Shown here one piece after another: positions 10,530 through 22,500 of a DNA stretch of 64,000 nucleotides (position 1 is the stretch's first letter; every line of letters begins with the position of its first letter). The position numbers and the translations under genes were made by a program. The stretch is from contig NMRA01000222.1 in the NCBI GenBank assembly GCA_002633005.1, positions 523,635-587,634 of the forward strand. The letters are read 5' to 3'. This DNA comes from Phoronis australis. Lineage: Eukaryota; Phoronida; Phoronidae. The notes under the pieces are model-generated. The model was given only the letters and a program-made list of their open reading frames with translations, did no database searches and was not told the origin of the DNA.

Positions 10530-13500
10530 CTCGCGCTACAAACACAATGAACAGATTGAAACATTTTGGCAGACTTCAGCAGAAACTTTCAATACGTCAA
10601 TTTGTATCAGAATAATTGACTTGTAAGAAAGTTTTAACTTTAAAAACACTTTCACCAGACAATCTACGAGTGACAGGAAAGAACTGTTTCAAGATCTCTA
10701 GGGATGATGAGTAAATTATAAATCAGTTACTCAGAAATGTAGAATTCATGAGGTTATCTTGATTGTAATCAAGGATCCCAGCATGAGTTGTGATCAAAGA
10801 GTATAATTCTCAATACATGACACTGTTCTACTTCCCAGTCACGTAACGACGGGAAACGACAACCGCAAGCCAGCCATTAACAAAGAAACATCTCGGAAGA
10901 GAGGTGTTGGAATCATCAATGTCATATCTCCGAGTGAGTGATTTATATCCAACCCAATCCATACGGGATTATAAAACTCACACGGGATGTTGCGGAAGCA
11001 TAAAGCATAAAGGGACATACTCAAACTTAAAGGAACAATTTGTGAAAAATCGCAACTGATTTGAACAGTTTTAAACGTGATCTCCTCATCTGCAAGTTGT
11101 GTTCATGGAAGTTTCGATAACTACAGTTTTGAGTAAGCCACATTTCCAGACCCAAATGATCTCGTTGCAGCTTCTGAAACACTAACCAACCTGAGCACAG
11201 GTTCGTCAAGTGTAGATCTATGGAGGAAGGCTTTCTTGTGTGAGAAAGTCTCATAAGTGAAGCGGCCGTGGTAACCACCCCCCAATCCACTGTAGCCAAC
11301 ACCACCAAATGGTAATGTGCGCACTGGAAGAACAAGCAATGCGATAGCCAAGTCAGTCGTGAACCACCCGAGCAGTCTGACATGCGTCAACCTTGGCCTT
11401 TAAACTTGAGCAATCTGAGCACATACATGCCACATGTGAACATAAACATGCGTGCCACATGTGAACACACACATGCATGCCACATGTAAACATAAGTTGA
11501 TATGGAATCACTTGACACAAAGGTGGGAATTTGATATATATTTTTAAGGTATCGCAACCTGCACCTGTCATTTTGTCCAGTGTGAACTGCACGCCAATTA
11601 CCACTGTGAAATAGCGGTATTCTCTTTAGCACCACTGTAAACTTGAATGTATTGACATTGTTCTTGAGATTGCCATGAAAATAGAAGCTAACACAAGTCA
11701 ACATGCACTATTTCAATTTGTTTTGCAACAAAATTTACCGTGAAAACACAGTATTGCTCACTACAAGGTCTGTCGAATTCTGTCCATTTCATTTTGAAAG
11801 TTACTGTACTCAAAACTAATTTTTTTTCTGTCACGCTTGGCAAAGACAGAAATAAAATTAGGCCTTTAACTTTAACAAAATTGTCCTAAAAATTCTTACT
11901 TACTGTACTTGTTTTCTGTCACCAAGGAGAACATACAAATTTTGAATAAAACAAAAAGTTAATCAGAAAATCTGAACAGAAATTCCAAAATGGTGCCATT
12001 GCGCAACATTGACCATTTTCCATTGCAACCACCTGTTGATTCTGGCTCTTCAATTGAGTGAAGTGACAGCTAAATTGCAGAATACAGCTTTTTAGTGCTA
12101 AATAACCGCAGTCATATTGGTTGCAAGCGAAATGTACTCACCTGAGGCTTGCATCATGCAGTCATTCACACAGATGGAACCACTGGACGTGGATGACTGA
12201 ATTTCATTGATGGTCTTCTTGTCTTTAGAGAAGATGTATATGGCAAGAGGCTTTTCTCTGTTGACGGAAAGAAATTTCGTTGCATGAATTTGAAAAGAGG
12301 TTTTAAAATTTAATGTTTACTGTACAAGTTTAACCCTTTTACTAGGTACTTTCAACACGCTCAGAAAGTCTGTGGTAGGTTGCTGCATTTTAAGACTATT
12401 AACACTTCTTTAGAACAACTTCTGTAAGTCCTAGAGAATAACAAATGGCACATTTCGGATGACCACAGATTTTAACTAAACGCAATTATAGCCATTCGCA
12501 AAAAACTTTCTGTGTGTAACTTCCACGTTGATCAGACATGAAATGTGACATTTTGCATGCGAACAAAGAAACAAACAAACCAAAAACAAAATTTTATTAT
12601 AAAGCAAAAGACTTTGACAACTTTCTTTTCACCAAGCAAAGAATACACGAATTGAATAACATTCAGTTACTCAATGAAGTATGCTCATTGCAGAAGCACC
12701 ACAAGGAATAATACCTGTCGTTGATGTATGAGACAGCCTCGTCCCTATCACTAACTGCCATGCACATTACATAAACACCACACAACATACATGTGTATAC
12801 TGTACCTATCGTTGATGTATGAGATAGCCTCGTCCGCATCACTTACTGCCATAATGGGAAGAATGGGTCCGAAAATCTGGGAAACAAATGTTTTTACTCG
12901 GTTTTAAGATTTGCGAGAAACACAGGTAATATTTTGCGAATTCATTAAACCCGTGTTTATTGCCGATATCTTTTAAATTACAACTGAGTTCAAAGCACCT
13001 TGCACACAGACACCCTCCCTACATGTGTCGATGCAGCTATTAATAAAAATCAAGCTATACGAAGTTGGTCTCAAATTGTTTATCAGTCAAATTGGAGGTG
13101 ATTCCAGGGCTTTGAAAGATTTGACAGTTCGTTATTGCACGAGTATCGAGGGGCATGTTGTCGATGTGCCATGCATAGTCTCAAGACATAATGAACTGTC
13201 AATTCTCAATGGCAGATTTAGGGGGAGGGTAAGGGGGCCATGTCCCCCTTAAAATTTTCCCAGATACCATTTGGCAGTTCGGGGTGCAAATTGCTGACTA
13301 ACATATGCGCGCACCCAGGGGGTTCGGGGGTGAATGCCCAGTGCCCCTTTTACCGTTTTTTAAGTAATAAGGTCCACAAACCCAAAAATTCAAGACCCCT
13401 GCATCAAATACTTTATCACAAAAACCTCACATTCTGCTACTTTTATTGCATTTCTCCAGATAAAAACGATTCTAACTAATTTTTTGGGAGAAATTAAATT

Positions 13501-16500
13501 CAAAACTCCCCAGCTCTAATCCACAGTTTATCAATTTATTTCAGACGGTGTTTAATTGTCGAAAATCATCACTAATTTGTAATTTCTCTATTCCACACAA
13601 CAGGACTTTAGATCAAATAGTCCGAATATGTGACTTCACTGTACTGGGGGTAGTCTAAAAGATCTAGTCATTTTGGTTCTAGCCCTTGTCACTTCTCTAT
13701 AGGAAATTGTATTAGATCAAACGTTTTTATTGGAAAATCACCAGTTTACACTGTTCTTTTACACACGTGGTCAACATGTTAATATGTATGGTTGATTCAC
13801 AGATGTTGCAGTATGAGCTTCAGGCATTGTTGAAGTTGAATGGTTAGCATAAATGTGCTAGTGTAATTGAATACCGACCACCATATTGTACATATCTTAG
13901 TTTGGAGTAGTTGTTAGGGGCATGACGAAGTGGGCTCTTACCCACGGAGTGGGCACAAGGGAACAGGCCACCGCCTTTTTGTTTTTTCTTCAATATGAGT
14001 GTAGCATAATCGATTTCCGTCCCTGCACCTTCATGACAACGCACAAATTTATTGATAGAGCACAAGTTGCCTTGAAAAGGGACACGTTTCTGATGTTTTG
14101 AAATTCACAGCAATGCTAGTTTTTCATATAATGAACCTGGGCAATTTTCTGTCTGAAACTGGTACTACTTTGTCACAAAGCAAATTCAAATGGAAACAAG
14201 ACAGGACAGTAAACCAGCGCCCCCTTACCTCGTTTTGCATAATCTCATCATCACGGGACACATCTACCAGATAGGTTGGCTCTATGTATAGGTCACCCTC
14301 ATCACTTTGTCCTCCGTACATTATGCCGGACTGGCTGTCCAGCAGTTTCTTCAGTCGACTGGATAACAATATCACAATTACTGCTGGGACCATTCTAGGA
14401 GTTTGATTTCAGTGAGAACCACTGACTGCACTTGAACATTTTTATTGCCATTCTCCAACATAGAAGTAACATGAGAAAGCTATTGGTAGGCCCAATTAAG
14501 TGTTCATGAATAGGGATTCAACCAGCGTTTTCATGAATTCTATGTAACCACCATGCTGTCAAATAACCAATGTTTTTGGAGGGGTATTGAAACTGGTATC
14601 ATCAAAGTGTCCAATGACAAAATGCCAGTGAAAAAATTTGGGTTTTGTTCTTCCCAACTCTGTCCGCACCGCGAGATTTGAAAATGGAGCAAATGACTTA
14701 AATGATTTCACAATGCTATAAAACTTGAATGTTGTTTGTACTGACCAGAAGGCAATGGCTGCATTTGATTTGCATTTTAGACTCAGTCTCTTGGGTCAAC
14801 CAGCTAAGACATCCGGTTGGTTATTCGCCGATTGACCCAGCACAACCAGTGGAGGAAATGAAATGCACTCATTGGCTTAGTTGATATTGCCGCTTGACTG
14901 TGAATAGATGGCCTGAGGTTAACCACTAGGACACTAAATATCACCTGCACTGGTGAGAAGAAGATGGCATTCCTTTGTTCATGACACCGGTTAAATTGCT
15001 CCCATATGAAATTTAAATCGTTAGCGGTGAAATTAATGCCAAAACCACTGGATTAATACTTGAAGTCAGTTGAATGACTTCAAGAGTACAGCAGTGCCTG
15101 ATCCTGCTAATATGAAGGGAATATACAGCTTTCTGTGAATTCCTAGTCTTTCATTACGTCTATATTACTGCAGCTTAACTCATCAGGAAAAGATCAGTAA
15201 CCAACAGTTTCTTCATTGCAGGTTACTTTGAGTCACCTTCAGATATTCACTAGTTACAGGTGAATCGTATACATTTACACACTGAGAACATGACTAAAAT
15301 ACAAATACTTTCAGTTAATAAGTACCAAGTAATAAAGTGTTGACTAAAAACTCACAACCAGTGTCGCTGACTGCCAATTCGGCCGTAGCTGTCAGATGTT
15401 TGCGGATTTTCGCCATAGAATTCCTTTGTCTGCTTAACTAATGCTTCAACAAGTCTTTGCTAAGAAAAGTAACACACATAAGTTCGTGTACGCACACATC
15501 AGGACAAAATTTATGCAGTTCTTTCTTTGCTTTTGTACAAAACAAAGAAGCCAATGAATCTTTATTTATAATATTATAAGGAAATATTTGCATGTAAGAT
15601 CACTATTATCGCACCTTTTTATCCCCTTTCACTTATTTACCCATCTTTTTGTCTCAATTTGCTGATCAATTTCACTTTGTGTCAACAAATGTAGATTGCC
15701 AAAGTTGATCAAATAACAAAATTTGAATTTTAAGTTAATCTGTGAAATGCACCGAATTGATAAGTCACCTGGTATATTTTCCAAGCTTTCTCTTCATATT
15801 CCCTTCTCTTAGTCTTTTTCCCTGCCACCCACTTACCCAGTTACTCCCTCTCACCCCTTATCCCCCTGTGAGGGCTAAAAACCACCTACCTTCACCGTAC
15901 TGATGACCATAACGTAATCAGGAGCAATGCAAGTCTGGCCGGTGTTTGTGAACTTGCCCCAGATGATGCGTTTAGCAACCATGTCAAAGTTTGTGTTGGA
16001 GGCATCCACAATACAGGGACTGAAAAATAGATGCCCAGTAGAAAATACAAGATTAAAATTGGGACCAGAACAACTCTACAATAACATAAACAAGTGTAGC
16101 ACTCACTCATTAATTTCATCGAGCTTGAATAGTCCTTATTTGCAGGATCAAACAAGCCAAAAAGTATGCAGCCTTTTTCAAGCTTGGTCAATATGATTTT
16201 GACTTCTTAGGTCTACCTTATTCAACATTCCACAATAAGCTTTCAAGCAATGTAGACGGCGACTTTATTTTAGTGCTTTAGTGTACGGCATGAATTATGT
16301 TGAAACGCAGTTCATGGGATACGTTTCTTTTGATCATCATTTGGTAAGAAAACGAAATTTGCTTGGTGAGGGAATTCCCTGAAGATAGCTTGCATTATGT
16401 CATTGGCCAGCAAAACAACGGTATCAATGACATACATGACCAAATGTCATTTGATGTAAGTTTTTAAGATCCAATCTCAAAAAATGCTTCCTATTATGAT

Positions 16501-19500
16501 TACATTTTTGCAAAAGCATTCTAAAAACAATTACTAACAGCATGTACAGCACTGCTTAAAGCACGTTATCTAAAAGTTTCATTATGAATCCGACCGGCCA
16601 TTCCTGAGATATGATGTTCAGAAGTTAGCTAAATCAGAACATTTTTCTGGGTCCTAAATAACCTTAAGATTTATTCAGCGTTGGGTTTTAGAGCAGAAAC
16701 AATAAGTATTTACCTCTTCCCTCCCATTTCCAGGGTAACGGGGGTCAGGTGCTTGCTGGCAGCCTCCATGACAATCTTGCCCACAGTACTACTCCCCGTA
16801 TACAGAATGTAGTCCCATCTCTCCTTCAACAGGGCAGTGGTCACTGGAACGTCGCCATTGATAACTTGAATACATTCCTGAAACACAGAAAGAGCCAGTC
16901 AAGGAAACATGTATTGATCTTAATAGATTCACTGACTGAAATGATACTTAGGAAGGAAGAAAACCTCAAACAATGTTTTGCAGTAGCGATTCCCTTTTTT
17001 CTCATAGGCACACAAATTTCCAAATGATTCATACAGTAACCACATCAAAACATAAAGGCTGAACACTAAAACTTTACTGAGCCTGATCTCAGAACTTCGA
17101 AGAGTTATTGACATACGGTATTTACACACATTGTATTGTGTTACTATACGTTTTTCGCACAACTCATGGTGCCAAGAATGTAGAACTATCAATTATTCAC
17201 TTTCGCTCTGAAATAAAAATGAAACGTGATGTTACGAGAACACCACTAGCTTCTACTCACAGTGTCCAAGTATTCCGGTACAATCCTGGCCAGCAACTCA
17301 GCTGTGTTTTCGGAGATTTCCGAGGGCTTCAACACAACACAATTTCCTAACAACGAAAAGGATGACAAAAGCTAAAGAATGTGAAATTACGAAGTGAGCA
17401 TTTCACAGCTTAACGGCCCACAGCAGCAACGCACATTTAGTACTGACTTAATAAAAGAGATCGAAGAAAAAAAATCAAAAGCCAATACCCACTCATAGCA
17501 TTTTAGCATGACAGCTCGAAGTCTCCCTCCCTAACCCTCCCTCTGTCTCCCGAACTTTCTTCATTACAGAACCATCACTATCCCTCTTACCACAAAGATA
17601 GTGACAGTCTCCCAGGGATATGCCTAAGCCTGAAAAGCCCGGCCGTCAGCTGGGCAAATAAGTCAGAAAATCAAGTCACCCAGCCCAAAGTTGGGTCCCT
17701 TAGCCTTCAAATAGCATGCTTTTCAGGCATCTAAAGTACCATTTCGCATTAGCACTTTCGTCAAACATGCTGCCAAAATGTTAATCAAAAATCATTTTAA
17801 ATGTGCAGATGCCGCCAGCTATTCAGCAGGTCTTATACTAAGTGAGAGTTCCTATCTAACTGCACAGTGAGAGATTCCTTGCACAACAGATCTAACTTCA
17901 AACATTACCTTTGCATCAAACACTGACCTAAATTTTAAAATCTTTCAAGGATTTTGGAGCCAACACTGTGGCTGAGATCAGATGCGATGTATTTGTAGAT
18001 ACTCTATTGTGTGACGTGGTTAATAAAAATTCCTTCCGCTCCTCGCTAAAACGCTGATGCTGCGGCAACTGAAATACATGTTCAGAACTCGCCAAGGTAG
18101 ATCTTTTATTTTAGGCAAGGTAAAAACATTTTTATCATTGCTGCCTAATCCTTCGAAAATGTTCCGTGCCGCTACTTTTTCAAAAATAAACTTGTGGTAC
18201 AGAGTGAAAGTTCGTGGCGGACTATAGTCTTGGTATTCACCGTTCGTGGCGGACTATAGTTTGCAATGCACTGTTCTTGGCGGACTATAGTCTTGATATG
18301 CACCGTTGCCAACAACACGACTGCACTGAGAGCCTGCATAACTAGAAGGATTACAATGTTGCCATTGATCGAAGATATCACGATTCAGACGCAACAGCAA
18401 ATGGGACACAAAACTTAGTTTCTTTGGTTTCCACGTTGTGAAAATGAACACAATTACATGAGAAGCTTGCTTAACCCTGTTCATAAAGCTAATGTCCAAA
18501 TGCAAACACTATAACGAAGAGATGCCACTTAAAATGATAAAACGCTTATACATGTTACTGCTGCTCTGAAAATTTTCTCTCTTCCAGGGCAATCAGCCAG
18601 AAAAGTTTAACTTGTCTTTTAAGTTGCATTAGTGACTGGGCAAGAGGCTAAGTATATCCCCGGGTTCTGTCATCAAATAACACACGGTATGACTAAAAAC
18701 AGACAAACATTTGATATAGTCAGGTGCAACAAAAGACTAGCTGTAAATAGGGTGTCCTAGGTTTACTACCAGCCTGTCCACTCTTCACTACATCCAAGTT
18801 TGAAAGCTGTGCTTGTGGCATTTCATAACACTATCACATCCTTAGCAGCATTTTTGTTGCTTGACGTTGTCATGGTTATCATCACCATGACAGATGTGAT
18901 ACCTGCTGCTATAACTCCCACAAGTACATGTAGAATCAGTTGGATAGGGTAGTTCCATGCCCCAATCACCAACACCACCCCATAAGGATCTCTGTAAATG
19001 ATGGGCGTGTCTAGGGCGCCCAACATGTAGTTCTTTTTTACCTGAAAAGAGACAAATATACTGTAAAACTCACGCAATTCCCAGTGCATAAGTCGGATGA
19101 TCACTCAACTTACACAATGTTCCTTGGCACAGTTGTTCTAGTTCACGCGTGCACTTGACCCTTCATACAAGTCGGATTTCGCCTTACTCGGAAAAAAAAC
19201 GACACCGTAAGGTTAGGTCTGATCAAATTTCCTGAAAAACAGTTCTACAGTGACAAGAACACTTACGAATTAGAACAAAACAATTCTAACCAGAGAAGAG
19301 ATGAGTACTGAGGATTTTTCAAAAAGCAATCACAGCCATCAAGCCTTTTGAGGACTTTCTGTTTTCTATTCCTGGCACAGGGCCAAGGTATGGAAAATGC
19401 GGCAAAATATCACAAGGTTCTCAAATCTCGTCCTTAAAGTGCTTAAAACCACCAATTTCATATCAAGAACACCAAAACACAATTTCACCAGTTGATCAGC

Positions 19501-22500
19501 TGTCAACTTAAAACAACCAAAAACAGTGTTTGAATATGTGTTTTAATTAAAACTAGCTGATCTCCAGTTACGAGCAATTTTTTTGACACATGCTACGTAG
19601 AATCGGGACAACAAATAATAGCATTAGTCATCCTACAGTGGTGTTTAGTGTGAAAAGTTGTCCAATAGTACCGCTCGTTTTCCCAGGGTTTATGGTGATA
19701 TATGGTATAATAAATAAAGGCGAGGCATTGCATTTGTCGTGATTGTGACAGTTCAGTATTTGATCATGCTGTGGCTCTTCAAATTCCGTCGGTACATACA
19801 TGTAATAGAAGTGCTGGCATTGCAGAAGTTTGTACAAGAAACTTGCGCATGAGACAAGACCATGAAACAGTCTGTAATGGCAAACTCACTGATCTGCTCT
19901 GATCTGGGGTTCACCAAGGTGTAGAATATATGACTGAAAGTGTGGAAAGGTCATAATTACAAATAACATTCATCTTCATAAAATTAAGCATTCCAAATGT
20001 CATCCCCCTGCGGTACGTCTTTGACAGCTAGCCTTGTGCATGTTTATTTCCCGACCCTGTGCAAGTAGCTGATGATGTTTTTCTTGATGTAAGTCTGACT
20101 AAATAAGTTTTACTCGTTAAATGTTTTTGACAGGTATTATTTTTTCCTATTTTTCCTATTTAGCATTCTAATACTTTGGAATTAATACACCAATGATACT
20201 TGTTCCTCATTAGTGAAGTATTATTTGGCTGGTTAGAGGCGATAATGACATCAGGTTTAGGACAGTAGGTTTATATTTGAAGACAAAGTACCGAGAGTAC
20301 TACTTCATTTACAGCAATATATAACTATGCTACATAGCAATACAATACTAAAACACCCCCCCTCTTTAGTAAATATGGTTAAACAGTAATGATCAACGAT
20401 GATTACTGGAGCTTGTAGAAGGTGCTAAGTAAGTAAGTATGATTATATACGTCTTATTAACCTAGTGTCCTATATTTAAACACAGTCGTTGTAGCGAGAT
20501 GGTCTTGAAGTCTTCTGCTCAGATCTCCTTATGATGGACTTTGGTTTAGATACTACTAGTCTATTGATATAATCTTCTAACGTGTCGGTAGATGTTCAGT
20601 GAGTAGGCATGTCGTCGCTGAAATGAACACGTTTCGCCGTCATGTCTCGCAGATGGTGTCTGTTGCGGCGAAGTCATTTGTGGTTTCGACGATATAACTG
20701 TCAGGGTTGTCGTCTTGATGTACACTGTACGATGGTTCCCAGGCGCCAAGTCTTGGTTTCTTTGTCGAGGATTCTGACACACTGACCACGAAACAAACTT
20801 GGAAGCGTTTGTTTGAATGAAGTGTCCAGCAGTCCGGTACCGAAAGGTATCACAGAACATCGGATAAGCAAGCCGTCCGGTAATGGTTTCGACATCGAAC
20901 ACCAGGTGACGTCATCGACGAATAGTTGCCAGTGTTTTAAAAATGTTGGTGTGTTCAGGTTTCGGTGCGTTGCTCGCGTCACATGAAATGCTACACACAG
21001 CAATAAACGTGAACGTGAATTTTTTGTAAGTTTCACAATATTCCAGAACCATCCAAGGACCATAAAATTGGTAAAGAATGAGTTACACCGAAGGTCTTTG
21101 TTATTACAGATTTCGAAACCTAAGGATTTAGGTCGTCTTGATTGCCACGTTGAGCCGGCAGTCTGATTCAATTGCTCATAGCAATCGGGACTATTTAGAC
21201 GTAATTTAAAAGGAAACTGTTAGTGTTTTATTCTGAATAAAATTTGGATAATTTTCTATGAGTTGTGGATTAACTTCACAAATAATTCAGCATCAAAAAG
21301 TAAACTTTTATTCTCTAACGAAGCTAAAAATACCCGCTTGGAGCGCTGCTTTTCCTGACGTATTTGGCGGGGCCAAAGTCACTGTGCAGTCAAGTGGCGT
21401 TCTTCATGTTGTCGGAATAAGAAATGTTAGTGTGAAATGTCGGGTCACCAGGCATACCTGTTTGAGCCAGAAGCAACACAAAGTGATACCCAATCGTCAT
21501 CATGGTCAGACGAAAATTTGCCTGTGCAACCAGTCCGTATAAAAAAATTACACTGGTGTGACTGTGTTGTGGGCAATGTGGACTCAAGCCAGCCAGTCAG
21601 CCAGCTGCCAGCCAATACTCATCTCTGTAAACTTGAAGGGTTTGTTAGGTACCGACTATACTTGTGTGGAGACTATCGTACCAAAGTGCGTTGAGCTCCG
21701 TTAACCCCAAAATTTCACACAGCCGTTGACTACACGGATAGAGTTGACTTATGCTGGTCACCTCGTCGTAAAACTTATACTACGTCAACATGTAAAGCTA
21801 ATGGACCGGCGAGGGTGCACGCAAAATCAAGTAGTCACCCGACACTAACCTTGTTCGTTGCAGGCGTTTAAGTGGAAAACAATTAAATAAACGTCATTTT
21901 GTGGCATAATTCGCCGCCTTTTGTACTGTAACAAAGAAGTGACGTCCGTTTCAAAAACAGCACCTCGTGACACGGCACACTTGCCATTTCCTAAAATGTG
22001 AGACGTCTTTTGGGAGATGATGATAGCTTCGCAGCACCAAGGTTGGTTCTAAAATTCGGTTTGCTGATAAAAAAATACTAAAAACTTTTAACGAAAGTTC
22101 CGATAATTTGTTGTGACATGTACAAGTAAGCAACCTAGGTGCCGGCAGCGAAGAACACTTGATAAAACAATCGGGGAAAAGAAACTGGCAAAAGTCAGGT
22201 GACGTAATCGCAAAAAGCCGACTCAAGAGAACGCAACACAAAATTAACGATCGATAACTCTTCCAACCCCAGAAAATACTGCTGAAGTTAGGTTACTCTA
22301 AGAACCTGGTTCCTAGGTTTACTCAAGGATGAGGTTAGTTTTAATGACATTAATTTTGAGTTAGATTTTATGTGTCCATTTTTACCTACATCGGCGCAAA
22401 CCTGTAGGCCTATATTTAGTATATAACTTTGGGCCACGTCTTGTGTAGGTACACTGTAAACCGACAATAGCTGGACCAGGTACATCCACAACATAGAATG

